Shown here one piece after another: positions 15,673 through 24,724 of a DNA stretch of 28,696 nucleotides; positions within the stretch are counted from its first letter, which is position 1; each line of letters begins with the position of its first letter. The stretch is from positions 1-28,696 of the forward strand of contig CAZZBK010000077.1 in NCBI GenBank assembly GCA_964652155.1, given 5' to 3'. The position numbers and the translations under genes were made by a program. The stretch is from CAZZBK01 sp964652155 (GTDB lineage Bacteria; Planctomycetota; Planctomycetia; Pirellulales; PNKZ01). Under the pieces are notes generated by a model that saw nothing but the letters and a program-made list of their open reading frames with translations, searched no databases and was not told the origin of the DNA.

Positions 15673-16830
15673 TCAGACCCGTTCGACAATCGTGGCGATC
15701 CCTTGTCCGACGCCGATGCACATCGTCGCCAGGCCGAGGGTCGCGTTGCGGTCGATCATGGTGTGCAACAGCGTGGTCATGATGCGTGCTCCGCTGGCTC
15801 CCAAGGGGTGCCCGATGGCGATGGCCCCGCCGCGCACATTCAGCTTTGCCTCGTCGACGCCGAGCGCTCGCACACAGGCCAGGGCTTGGGCTGCAAACGC
15901 CTCGTTGATCTCGATGAGATCGATATCCTGGAGCTTCAAACCGGCCCGCCGCAGGGCTTTTTGCGTCGCCGGGATGGGGCCCGTCCCCATCACACACGGT
16001 TCGACCCCCACGACCGCCGTCGACACAATACGCGCGATGGGCTTGAGTCCCAGCGACTGGGCTTTTTCTTCCGACATCACGAGCAGCGCGGCCGCGCCGT
16101 CGTTGAGCGGAGAGCTGTTTCCGGCGGTCACGGTCCCCAGGCCGGGCATAAAAGCTGGCGACAGTGCCGCGAGCGATTCCAACGAACTGTCGGTCCGCAC
16201 GCACTGATCCGACGCGACCTGCACGGGCTGGCCCGACTCGTCGTGCCCCCACACCGGGATGATCTCGCGGCGAAACGCGCCTGAGAGCTGAGCCGCTGCC
16301 GCGCGCTGATGGCTTCGCAGCGCGAAAGTGTCTTGATCCTCGCGCGAGATGCCCTGCGTTTGGGCCAAGAACTCGGCCGTGATGCCCATCATCAAGGCAC
16401 CCTTGCTCGTCCTGGTGAACAGCTTGGGGTTGAGGTCGATGTCCTTGTCCATCGCGATGTGCTGCATGTGCTCCAGCCCGCCCACGATCTGCACGTCCTC
16501 ATAGCCGGCCATGATGGCGTGCGCCGCCTGGTTCAACGCCTGCAAGCTGCTACCGCAGAGCCGATTGACGGTCGTGCCGCCGGTCGACACGCTCAGCCCG
16601 GCCATTAAGGCCACGTTGCGGGCGACGCAAAAGCCCTGCTCGCCTTGCTGCTGGGTGTTGCCCAGCACGACGTCTTCGATCTCGGCCGGGTCGATCTTCG
16701 TGCGCTCGACCAACGCCCGCACGACGATCGTCGCCAGGTCGTCGCTCCGCACGTTGCGGAACCAGCCTCGATCAGCATGTGCGCGACCGACGGGGGTCCG
16801 CACGGCGTCAACAATTACGGCACGTTTCAT
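15673..16830 (-). CDS. fadA: 3-ketoacyl-CoA thiolase
   Basis: 385 residues. Cleaves 3-ketoacyl-CoA to acetyl-CoA and a shortened acyl-CoA, the last beta-oxidation step. Catalytic residues are visible: nucleophile Cys92 in VNRLCGSSLQAL, His341 in GGAIAIGHPLGASGAR, and Cys371 in MCIGVGQG. The pattern GFCVARNVALMAG and GGLEHMQH resembles enterobacterial FadA more than acetoacetyl-CoA thiolases. It lies 33 bases after fadB, so the two probably form the alpha2beta2 trifunctional-type complex known for FadBA. Confidence 0.95.
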   Translation of the reverse strand: MKRAVIVDAVRTPVGRAHADRGWFRNVRSDDLATIVVRALVERTKIDPAEIEDVVLGNTQQQGEQGFCVARNVALMAGLSVSTGGTTVNRLCGSSLQALNQAAHAIMAGYEDVQIVGGLEHMQHIAMDKDIDLNPKLFTRTSKGALMMGITAEFLAQTQGISREDQDTFALRSHQRAAAAQLSGAFRREIIPVWGHDESGQPVQVASDQCVRTDSSLESLAALSPAFMPGLGTVTAGNSSPLNDGAAALLVMSEEKAQSLGLKPIARIVSTAVVGVEPCVMGTGPIPATQKALRRAGLKLQDIDLIEINEAFAAQALACVRALGVDEAKLNVRGGAIAIGHPLGASGARIMTTLLHTMIDRNATLGLATMCIGVGQGIATIVERV

Positions 16831-16863
16831 GATGCGTCTTCTCGTTAGGCGAGACGTGAATGC

Positions 16864-19014
16864 TCAGTCGTAGAATTTTTTGCCGGTGCGGGCCATCTCA
16901 CGGAGCATGCTCGTGGGCTCGAAGCGCGGACCCAGCGGCAGCCAGGGTTGTAATCGCTCGACGATTTTCGCCGCGCCGATCGTGTCGGCCCAGAACAACA
17001 GGCCCCCCTTGAACGGAGGAAAGCCGATGCCATAGATCAGCCCCAGGTCGACGTCGCGCGCGTCGCGGACTTTGCGCTCCTCAAGGATCCGCGTGGCCTC
17101 GCACAGCATCGGCAGGAAGAGTCGATCGACGATTTGTTTCTCGCTTAGCTTGGGGCCACCGCGCAGATACGGTTGCAGCAGGGGCAACAGATCCGGATCG
17201 CTCGCGCCACGCTGTTTGTCCTTTTTTCCGCCGCCGTACTTGAAGAACCCGGCCCCCGATTTTTGCCCTTTGCGACCTGCTTGCACGAGCGCGGCGAGCA
17301 TCGGCGACTCGACGATCCGCTCCGGAAAAGCCTCGTGCATCACATGGCCGGCAAACAGGGCCGTGTCCAAGCCGACCACATCAAAGAGCGTGATGGGGCC
17401 CATCGGCATGCCAAAACTCTTGGACGCCTTTTCAACTTGTTCGATCGTTTGCCCCTCGGCGAGCAACTCGAGCGCCTCGTTCATATACGGCAACAACAGT
17501 CGGTTGACCAAAAAGCCGGGACCGTCTTCGACCACGATCGGCGACTTGCCCAACGCTTTTGCGTAACCGACGGCCGTGGCGACCGTTTCGTCGCTCGTCC
17601 GCGCCCCGCGAATCACCTCGACCAGCGGCATTTGTCGCACGGGATTAAAAAAGTGAATCCCCACGAAACGCTCCGGGTGCTTCAAGCCCTCGGCCAGTCG
17701 GGTGATCGAAATGGCCGACGTATTGCTGGCCAGCAAGCAATCGTCGCGCAGCTGCGGTTCGAGCCGGGCATACAAGGCCTTTTTCACGTCGATGTTCTCG
17801 ACGACCGCTTCGATCACCAAGTCGACCGAGGCGAACTCGCCATCGACGGTCGTCGCGCGGACGAGTGGCGCGAACTGGCTCATCCGCTTGACGTCGGGAC
17901 CCTTGGTGGCCTTGTTATACGAGACCTCGTCGAGAATTTTCTGCACGCCGAGCGCCAATGAGCCCGGAGCGCTATCCGTGATCGTCACGCTTAGCTCGCG
18001 CCGCACGCTGGCCGCGGCGATCCCCGCGCCCATGATCCCCGCGCCGACCACGCCGACGCTGCGTATCGGCCGGGGCGTGACCCCATCGGCCACAATGCCC
18101 GGGTCCTTCTTGTTGCGGTCGCCGAGAAAAAAGACATTGATCAGCGAACGATTGATCGGCGACGCGAACAGATCGATGAACGAAGCCGCCTCGCGCTCGC
18201 CGGCCGTGGCGGCGTCGAGTTGCGACGTCTCAAGCAGCAGTTCCAATGCGGCGACTGGTGCCGGGTACTGTCCCTTGGTTTGCTGTTGAATGTATGCCGA
18301 CGCAGTCGCGCCCAGAAACATGAGTTCGGTTTCCGACATGCCGATGGGTTGCGACCAACGCTGCCGGTCGGCGAGGTACTGGCGGCTCTGTTGCTCGGCG
18401 CGAATAAGTTGAATGGCGGCGGCATCGAGCATTTCGGAGGGGACGACCGTGCTGGCCAACCCCATCGCGACCGCCTCGCGTTGCGCAATGCTCTCGCCCG
18501 AGGTGATCATCTCGACAGCGTTGCCGAGGCCAACGATCCGGGGCAGGCGCACGGTCCCGCCCCAGCCGGGATACAGGCCGAGCTTCACTTCGGGCAGGCC
18601 GAATTGCAGCTTGGGGTTCGACCCCATCAGCCGGCGATCGCACCACAAGGCCCACTCCGCGCCGCCGCCGAGACACACACCGTCGATCGCCGCGACCGAC
18701 ACGAACGGCAACTCGGTCAGCCGCGCGAACAGTTTCCGCCCATGCTCGGCGAACGCGATCACCTCGCTCTTGGGGACATCGAATGACGCGACAAACTCGC
18801 GGATGTCGGCCCCCGCGATGAACATGCCGGGCTTGCCGGAGCGGATGACGAGGCCCGCCACGCCACCTCGCTTCACGAGCGTGCTCAGGTGAGACTCGAA
18901 CTCGACGAGCACCGCGCGGGCGAGCACGTTGGCCCCTTTGCCGGGCAGATCGAAGGTCAGCACGGCGATGTCAGGCTCGGGAAACGACAGTGTCAGGGCA
19001 CTCTCGGCACTCAT
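16864..19014 (-). CDS. fadB: Enoyl-CoA hydratase/3-hydroxyacyl-CoA dehydrogenase fusion
   Basis: 716 residues. N-terminal crotonase domain: MFIAGADIREF (64-74), GVCLGGGAEWAL with Glu120 and FGLPEVKLGLYPGWGG with Glu142, matching the two catalytic glutamates. The dehydrogenase part has the NAD-binding GVVGAGIMGAG (321-331), NTSAISI, HFFNPVRQMPLVEVI with catalytic His454, EDGPGFLVNR, and a second 3HCDH C domain ending GIGFPPFKGG. Architecture equals FadB/FadJ; pairing with a FadA-type thiolase favours fadB, but fadJ cannot be excluded. The start ATG 19014 has AGGA seven bases upstream and removes a non-conserved 28-residue extension. First gene of the four-gene operon. Confidence 0.95.
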   Translation of the reverse strand: MSAESALTLSFPEPDIAVLTFDLPGKGANVLARAVLVEFESHLSTLVKRGGVAGLVIRSGKPGMFIAGADIREFVASFDVPKSEVIAFAEHGRKLFARLTELPFVSVAAIDGVCLGGGAEWALWCDRRLMGSNPKLQFGLPEVKLGLYPGWGGTVRLPRIVGLGNAVEMITSGESIAQREAVAMGLASTVVPSEMLDAAAIQLIRAEQQSRQYLADRQRWSQPIGMSETELMFLGATASAYIQQQTKGQYPAPVAALELLLETSQLDAATAGEREAASFIDLFASPINRSLINVFFLGDRNKKDPGIVADGVTPRPIRSVGVVGAGIMGAGIAAASVRRELSVTITDSAPGSLALGVQKILDEVSYNKATKGPDVKRMSQFAPLVRATTVDGEFASVDLVIEAVVENIDVKKALYARLEPQLRDDCLLASNTSAISITRLAEGLKHPERFVGIHFFNPVRQMPLVEVIRGARTSDETVATAVGYAKALGKSPIVVEDGPGFLVNRLLLPYMNEALELLAEGQTIEQVEKASKSFGMPMGPITLFDVVGLDTALFAGHVMHEAFPERIVESPMLAALVQAGRKGQKSGAGFFKYGGGKKDKQRGASDPDLLPLLQPYLRGGPKLSEKQIVDRLFLPMLCEATRILEERKVRDARDVDLGLIYGIGFPPFKGGLLFWADTIGAAKIVERLQPWLPLGPRFEPTSMLREMARTGKKFYD

Positions 19015-19050
19015 GGCATGTTCCTGCGTAGATTGTCCTAGGGTGCGTTG

Positions 19051-19080
19051 GTTATAACACGAACCGGGCGTTTTCGTCAG
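19051..19080 (-). promoter_or_regulatory. Candidate promoter of the fad operon
   Basis: On the minus strand, CTGACG (19075-19080, 4 of 6) and TATAAC (19051-19056, 5 of 6) are separated by 18 bases. Transcription would start about 30 bases before fadB. A CGAACCG heptamer (19060-19066) sits inside the spacer, where a bound repressor would block polymerase. Confidence 0.5.
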
Positions 19081-19124
19081 CCGCGGTTCGACGACCACGC
19101 CCTGGGCGTCGAGCTGACGAACCG
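19060..19124. promoter_or_regulatory. Three CGAACCG heptamers between fadB and the ECF genes
   Basis: CGAACCG occurs at 19060-19066 and 19118-19124, and its complement CGGTTCG at 19084-19090. The last two form a 7-bp inverted repeat that also encloses CGACG/CGTCG (19089-19093, 19107-19111), so an RNA hairpin upstream of the S-component gene is another reading. The repeats could be operator half-sites controlling the divergent fad and ECF transcripts. Confidence 0.4.
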
Positions 19125-19139
19125 TTCAAAGCTGTAGCC

Positions 19140-19976
19140 ATGATGACCGAAACCAACACTGTTTTACCGTCGAGTCGAGCTGCGTGGCCGCGCGTGCTGC
19201 TGCGCGGTACGGTCGTTGTGCTCGGTGCGCTGCTGACGCTGGCCTTCGTCGCGGCGGTGGTCGCGCGCTCCTGGCAACAAGAGCTGGCGGGGAGCGCCGA
19301 ACCGCAGACCGTGGTGGTTCTGGCCATGGCGTTGATTCTGAGCGGAGTCTTCTGGCTCGTCGCGCTCCTTAAGGGCAAGCAGATCACCGAGCAAATCACG
19401 ACCCGCGGCCTGGCGCTGATCGGCACGATCGCGGCGCTGCACTTCGTCGTCGCGGCCATCTCACGCACCGCGGGAGTCGTGCTGCAAGCGATGCTCGGCC
19501 CGTACGCGGTTTTTATCTCGGGCCTGGGCGATGAGGGAATTCCGTGTCTATTGACCGCCGTGCTCGTGGTGCTGCGGCCACGAGTGGGGGTCGTCGCCCT
19601 CATGAACCTCGCGGTCTTCCTGCTCATGGTCATCACGAGCGGAACCTTTGGTTTCAGCGCCGCGATTTTTATCAGCGTCAGCATTGCGCTCCATGAACTG
19701 ATGTTGGCCCTGACCGGCGTGACCGTCGCAACGGGCTTGCCGAGCGGCCAGAACACTGCGCCCACGGCTAGCATGCTCCGCGTGGCGCTGGCATTGGGAG
19801 CGGCCAATGCAGCCACGCTGGGCATTCAATTTGTCGCGTATCGACTGCTGTACCGACTTTTTTTGCCCAACTGGTATGTGTTCGCCATCGTGATCGTCTC
19901 GGGCCTGATCTACGGTGGCTGTGGCGCGGCGCTCGGCACGTGCTTGGGTTACCGGCTGCGGAGAACCACGGCATGA
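19140..19976 (+). CDS. Probable substrate-binding membrane (S) component of an ECF transporter
   Basis: 278 residues, almost wholly hydrophobic. Residues from about 88 form roughly six membrane segments, the size and layout of an ECF S component (QAMLGPYAVFISGLGDEG, then VLRPRVGVVALMNL, and SIALHELMLALTG). Two extra membrane segments (about 20-43 and 57-77) precede this core. The layout recalls YkoE-type thiamine-precursor S components, but similarity is loose and no TPP riboswitch was seen upstream. The role rests mainly on the ATGA overlap with the A-A'-T fusion that follows. No clear ribosome site precedes ATG 19140 or 19143. Confidence 0.72.
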   Translation: MMTETNTVLPSSRAAWPRVLLRGTVVVLGALLTLAFVAAVVARSWQQELAGSAEPQTVVVLAMALILSGVFWLVALLKGKQITEQITTRGLALIGTIAALHFVVAAISRTAGVVLQAMLGPYAVFISGLGDEGIPCLLTAVLVVLRPRVGVVALMNLAVFLLMVITSGTFGFSAAIFISVSIALHELMLALTGVTVATGLPSGQNTAPTASMLRVALALGAANAATLGIQFVAYRLLYRLFLPNWYVFAIVIVSGLIYGGCGAALGTCLGYRLRRTTA

Positions 19977-22279
19977 GCGCCAAGCCCGCCGTGGTCGTCG
20001 AACAGTTCGGCTATCGCTTCGCCGGACGAGTCGAGCCGACCCTGAGCAACGTCCAGTTCGCGCTCGCCAAGGGTTCGTGGACACTCGTCGCCGGGCCCAC
20101 CGGCTCGGGCAAGAGCACGTTGTTGCGGGCACTCGCCGGGATGATCCCTCTCCATGCGAGCGGCGAGATGCGCGGAAAGGTGCTGATCGACACTCACGAC
20201 ACCCGACACGAGTTGCCACCGGGACTCGTGGCGCTGCTGCTCCAAGCGGCCGACGATCAATGCTGCGCCACGACGGTCGAGGCCGAACTCGCCTTGGGGC
20301 TGGAGAACCTCAACCTCGGCGAGGCTGAAATCGCCCGGCGGATCGACGAGGCGCTCACGCAATTCGACCTGCAACCGCTACGACACCGGTCGACACGCAC
20401 CCTCTCGGGCGGAGAAAAGCAGCGCGTGCTGCTGGCCGCGCTGCTGGCCATGCGACCCCGGCTGCTGTTGCTCGATGAACCGCTCAGCCAGCTCGATGCG
20501 CGAGGCGGCGCGGAATTGCTCAAGCGTCTGGCGACGCTCCGCGAGCAAGGGCTGACGATTGTGCTCTCCGAGCATCGCGTGGACGAAGTGCTCCCCTACG
20601 TCGATCAGGTCATCACGCTCGATGCCACGCGCGTGTCGGGCCCGGTTCGACGCGATGACTTGGTCATCCCCCCACGCATCGACATAGTGCCTCGCACCCT
20701 CAAGCCCCCCTTCGCCGAGTTGTTGCGGTTCGGTCCACAGTCGTTTCGTCACGAGCGACACGGCCCATTCGTGTGGCAAGACGTGCAATTCTCGCTGCGA
20801 GTGGGTGAGTGCGTAGCGCTCGTGGGGGTGAACGGGGCGGGCAAGAGCACGCTGCTCGCGTCCTTGGCCGAGCTCGCCCGGCAGCAGTTTGATGCCCCCG
20901 ACCGGCTCGGCGCGGGGCTCATGCTGCAAAACCCCGACTTGATGTTGTTTGCGTCGAGTGTCGAGCGCGAACTGGCGTTTGCGCCGCAGTTGCTCGCATG
21001 TCCGTCGGAAGAAGTCGAGCGCCGCGTGCGTCAGGCCGCGATGCAGTTCGACGTCGCCGACTTCCTCGACGAGCCGCCGCAATCGCTCAGTCAGGGGCAG
21101 CGACTGCGCGTGGCGCTGGCGGCCATCTGGACCGCGAGACCCGCCCTGCTGCTGCTCGATGAGCCCACGACCGGACAAGATGCCGCACAGGTCGAGCGAC
21201 TACTCGGGATGGTGACCGAATCGCTCGCCGACCGCGGGTCAGGACCGTCGTCGGTTGTGTTCGCCACGCACGACGTGCGACTTGTGCGGCGCTACGCCGA
21301 CCGCGTGCTGATTTTGGGTCACGGTCGGCTGCTGGCCTACGTCACGCCCGCCGAGTTGCTAGCGCGAGACGACCTTCTGCAAGCCGCCGGCCTCACATCG
21401 GCCAGCGAGCTGCGCGGAGGCGCGAGCGAGATTGCTCGCGATGGGCGGCCCAGGCTCGAACGTTGCGACCCGCGAGCAAAGTTGACCTGGCTCGCGGTGA
21501 TCTCGCTCCTTTGCGTGGTGGTCGACTCGCTCGCGGCGCTCGGCGTTCTGTGCGTGCTCGCGGCGGTGCCGCTGCTTGCCTTGCGCTGGTCGCGACGCGG
21601 ACTCGCTGCGCTCGTTGGGGGTGTGCTGCTCGTGAGCTGGTCGACGATGCTCTCGCAAGGGATGTTCTACTCCCTCGAACCGCGAACGGCCCTGATCGAC
21701 CTAGCCATCCCGTTCACGGACCAATCGCTGCGCGTGTATTACGAGGGGCTGCTGTACGGCGCGGTGCAGTCGCTGCGGTTCTTGGCGGGCTTGTTGGCCT
21801 CGCTGGGTGTGTGTCTCTCGACGAGCCCGCAACGCCTGCTCGCCGCGCTGAGTGCGCTGCGCGTGCCGGCCGCCATTTCGTTTGTGACCAGCGCCGCCTT
21901 GAACTTTCTGCCCGAGGCGCTCGACGCGGTCTTATCGATCGGTCGGGCTCGACGACTCCGCCGGCCTCGATCCGCGGCGCGTGGGTGGACACCGCTCCTC
22001 GACGCACCGGCGATGCTCGTGCCATTGCTGGCCTTGGCCTTGCGACGGAGTGAGAATCTGGCCATTGCGCTGACCATCCGCGGCTTTCGCAACGGCGCGC
22101 GGCGCTCGTTCTACCCACGTCTGACGATGTCGCCGGGGGAATCGCTGGGCGTGATCTTGTTGCTACTGGGAGGCATCGTCGTTGCGGCGCTCAAAGCCGT
22201 GTACTGGCTCGCCTTGGCCAAGCAGCTTGAGTGGCCGTGGAGCGCGTGGCTGCGCGAGGCCATCGCCCATTGGCTATAA
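19973..22279 (+). CDS. ECF transporter energy-coupling fusion: two ATPases plus T component
   Basis: 768 residues from ATG 19973, overlapping the preceding stop. First ATPase: Walker A GPTGSGKS (41-48), Q-loop Q91, signature LSGGE (144-148), Walker B LLLLDEP (164-170), switch His201. Second ATPase: Walker A GVNGAGKS (285-292), Q319, signature variant LSQGQ (372-376), Walker B LLLLDEP (392-398), His433. From about 500 a membrane region follows, with the EcfT coupling motifs AARGW (668-672) and TIRGF (701-705) in cytoplasmic helices. This joins EcfA, EcfA' and EcfT in one chain that imports a vitamin- or metal-type substrate through the neighbouring S protein. The substrate is not identifiable here. 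It converges on the HEAT lipoprotein, 17 bases apart. Confidence 0.92.
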   Translation: MSAKPAVVVEQFGYRFAGRVEPTLSNVQFALAKGSWTLVAGPTGSGKSTLLRALAGMIPLHASGEMRGKVLIDTHDTRHELPPGLVALLLQAADDQCCATTVEAELALGLENLNLGEAEIARRIDEALTQFDLQPLRHRSTRTLSGGEKQRVLLAALLAMRPRLLLLDEPLSQLDARGGAELLKRLATLREQGLTIVLSEHRVDEVLPYVDQVITLDATRVSGPVRRDDLVIPPRIDIVPRTLKPPFAELLRFGPQSFRHERHGPFVWQDVQFSLRVGECVALVGVNGAGKSTLLASLAELARQQFDAPDRLGAGLMLQNPDLMLFASSVERELAFAPQLLACPSEEVERRVRQAAMQFDVADFLDEPPQSLSQGQRLRVALAAIWTARPALLLLDEPTTGQDAAQVERLLGMVTESLADRGSGPSSVVFATHDVRLVRRYADRVLILGHGRLLAYVTPAELLARDDLLQAAGLTSASELRGGASEIARDGRPRLERCDPRAKLTWLAVISLLCVVVDSLAALGVLCVLAAVPLLALRWSRRGLAALVGGVLLVSWSTMLSQGMFYSLEPRTALIDLAIPFTDQSLRVYYEGLLYGAVQSLRFLAGLLASLGVCLSTSPQRLLAALSALRVPAAISFVTSAALNFLPEALDAVLSIGRARRLRRPRSAARGWTPLLDAPAMLVPLLALALRRSENLAIALTIRGFRNGARRSFYPRLTMSPGESLGVILLLLGGIVVAALKAVYWLALAKQLEWPWSAWLREAIAHWL

Positions 22280-22296
22280 CGCCCCGCGACGTTCGT

Positions 22297-24666
22297 CTAC
22301 TTGCCGCGGGCCGCTTGGCGTTGCCACCACGTTCGCCAGCGGGCGATCTGTTCGTCGCTGCTGAGTTGCTGGCGATCGGTGTTCGATACCGGCCCCGAGG
22401 CGGTTAGTTTCGGCAACTGTTCGAGCGCCAAGTGCGACACCCCTTCGCCGCGACCGAGGAGTCCGATCAGCGTGGGTACAAACATCGGGTCGCCGAGCGT
22501 GCCGATCACCATGACCGCGCTGCGAGCCACCTTGGGGTCGAGATCGTTGGCTAGCCGCTCCAAAGCCGGCGGGCCTTGCTCGTGTGCGCGGCGCGTGAGC
22601 ACCGTCGCCGCTTCGAGCCGGACGAACTTGTCGCTCGCGCTCAGTAACGGTAGCAGCGGCGCGGCGTCGCTCAGCGCCGGGTTGTCGCCCAGCGCGCGCA
22701 CCGCGCTCTGAGCCAGTTTGACGTTGGGGTCCTCGATGAGCGGCAACAGCAGCTCGACATGCGCGCGTCGCGGATGGGCCGACAGGTACTCGACCGCCCC
22801 CTGACGGACCTCGGGCGACACGTGGCTCGTGCCGGCACAGGCGAGCCGATCGGCCGAGGGGTCGTCGCTGGTTCGCATCGCCGCCAAGGCCGCGCGCCAC
22901 ACGAGCGCGTCGCTGTCCAGTTCCACCAGTTGAGCAAGCCGATAGAGGACGAGCGGCCGGAGCGGCTGGTCGCGACTGAGGCTGCTGAGCCGTTCCGCCG
23001 CGCGGCGTCGCTGACGCACGTCGTTCGACCGCAACTCGTCGAGCACGGCAAATTCGTTCTCCAGTTGCGGCAATAGCTCGGTCAACAGCGCTTCATCGGG
23101 CGGCATGCCCTGCTGCGCCAACCAAGCCTCCAGCGCATCCACCGCCGCGCCACGCTGGGGTATCAGTTTTTGTGCGATGGCTTGACGCTGCTCGTTGGAC
23201 CGCGACGCAGTCCATTGCTTGAACCACTCGACCATTTCGTCGGTCGTCTTGCCCTGCGAGGTCTCGTTGCCGCTGGGCGAGGCGCGGTTGGCCGTCGAGC
23301 GTGCTGGGAATTGCTCGGTCCAGCGGCGTTGCAGGTCGTTCCAGGCCGCTGTGCGGCGATCGGCGGGCAAGTCGAGCGCGTACTCGGCCGCCGGGGGCCA
23401 GCGTTCCATCAGCGCCTCGCGGGCCGCCTTGCGCGTGAGGTAGCCGGAACCCTTGAGCGCGGCGAGCAACACGGGCCCCGACAGCTCGAGTGGCCATTGG
23501 GCGACGGTGGCCACGACGCGGCGTTGGACCTCGGCGCTGTTGTCGCTCAGGAACTTCTCGGCGAGTTGCCGCGACTCGGGATCGGTCCGCGTCAGGAGTG
23601 ACTCGACCACCGCGGCGCGGACGCGCCACGATTTGTCCTGAGCGAGCTGCGTGAGTGCGTCGGAGTCGCCGGCCCGAGCCAGGGCGCTCACCGCCGCGGC
23701 GCGGATCACTTCGCCGTCGTGTTTCAGCAGCGGCTTGAGCAGCCGGCGCGCCTCGTCGTCTCCCATCTGACCGAGGGCCTCGATCGCCGCGAGCCGCACG
23801 GTCAGATCATGATCGGGCAACGCCTGTTGCAGGGCCAAGTGGGTGTCGGGCAAATGTTGGTGGACGAGCATTTTGAGCGCCGCCGCGCGCACACTCGCGT
23901 CGGCGTCGCCACGCAGATCGCGGATGGGTTGCGGCACGGCGCGTCGCGCGCCGCGCGCCCAATGCTCGACGACCGCTAATCGCACGCGCTGCGATTCGTG
24001 CCGCGCCAGCTCAAGCAGTTGCGCGTCGCTCAGCGGCGACTCACGCAGCGACAGGGCGGCGACCAGTTCGGCGATGAGTTCGGCCACGGCGATCTCGGGC
24101 TGCTTGGTTTGTTGCGCAAGCAATTGTGAGAGCAGCGTGTTGACCTGCGGCGCGTCGAGGCCGGCCAGGGCGTCGAGTGCCGCGCGACGCAAAGGGATCG
24201 AGAGGTTGATCTCCGCCACCGCGGCGTGCAGTTGATCGAGGCCGGCGGGGTCGTCTCTCTGGGCGAGCACGATGGCCGCGTTTGTGGCGACGATGCTGGA
24301 GGCATGGGACAGCAACGAGTGGAAGTCGGGCGGCTGGGCCGCTGCCGCGAGCCGATCGACGGTCGTATTTTGCCAGCGCTCGCCGAGCGGGGCCGGGGCG
24401 TTGGGGGGCGTGATTTTCAGCCGCCAGTTGTCACGCCCCAGCGCGTCGAGCACTTCTGGCGGCACGTTGCTCTGGGCGATCTCGTTCGCCACCGCTTCGG
24501 TGACTTCAATCGGCTGTTGCTGACGCCAATCGGAAAGCGGCCGCCATTCAACGAGCGGACGGCAGCCGACGAGCATTGTCAGACCCAGCAGCGCTAGCGC
24601 CACGCCGACCGCAGGGCGCTCGAATGTGCGACGGCAGGCAAGTCCGTTTGCCATAAGTGCTCTCAC
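22297..24666 (-). CDS. HEAT-repeat lipoprotein
   Basis: 789 residues from GTG 24666 (GGAGG four bases upstream), or 785 from ATG 24654. The N-terminus holds a hydrophobic segment and a lipobox LVGC with Cys35, so it should be lipid-anchored. Two blocks of HEAT-type helical pairs are visible, about 160-410 (RVRLAVVEHWARG, SVRAAALKMLVHQ, TVRLAAIEALGQMGDDEA, VIRAAAVSALARAGD) and about 585-760 (VRQGAVEYLSAHP, KLAQSAVRALGDNP, FVRLEAATVLTRRA). HEAT arrays are scaffolds for protein contacts. It lies 58 bases after another exported helical-repeat gene, probably one transcript. Function unknown. Confidence 0.87.
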   Translation of the reverse strand: MRALMANGLACRRTFERPAVGVALALLGLTMLVGCRPLVEWRPLSDWRQQQPIEVTEAVANEIAQSNVPPEVLDALGRDNWRLKITPPNAPAPLGERWQNTTVDRLAAAAQPPDFHSLLSHASSIVATNAAIVLAQRDDPAGLDQLHAAVAEINLSIPLRRAALDALAGLDAPQVNTLLSQLLAQQTKQPEIAVAELIAELVAALSLRESPLSDAQLLELARHESQRVRLAVVEHWARGARRAVPQPIRDLRGDADASVRAAALKMLVHQHLPDTHLALQQALPDHDLTVRLAAIEALGQMGDDEARRLLKPLLKHDGEVIRAAAVSALARAGDSDALTQLAQDKSWRVRAAVVESLLTRTDPESRQLAEKFLSDNSAEVQRRVVATVAQWPLELSGPVLLAALKGSGYLTRKAAREALMERWPPAAEYALDLPADRRTAAWNDLQRRWTEQFPARSTANRASPSGNETSQGKTTDEMVEWFKQWTASRSNEQRQAIAQKLIPQRGAAVDALEAWLAQQGMPPDEALLTELLPQLENEFAVLDELRSNDVRQRRRAAERLSSLSRDQPLRPLVLYRLAQLVELDSDALVWRAALAAMRTSDDPSADRLACAGTSHVSPEVRQGAVEYLSAHPRRAHVELLLPLIEDPNVKLAQSAVRALGDNPALSDAAPLLPLLSASDKFVRLEAATVLTRRAHEQGPPALERLANDLDPKVARSAVMVIGTLGDPMFVPTLIGLLGRGEGVSHLALEQLPKLTASGPVSNTDRQQLSSDEQIARWRTWWQRQAARGK

Positions 24667-24724
24667 GAACCCTCCGTGGTTCGGTCAGCTTTGAATATCG
24701 AAACCGGTACACTCACCCGATCGA

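Noticed and set aside
15632..16252. N-terminal extension of the acyl-CoA ligase frame
   Set aside because: It lies inside fadA in another frame, is Arg-rich, and a good ribosome site precedes ATG 15631.
19015..19139. TPP or cobalamin riboswitch ahead of the ECF genes
   Set aside because: The spacer is only 125 bases and lacks the CTGAGA and ACCTGA elements of TPP switches and the conserved cobalamin box.
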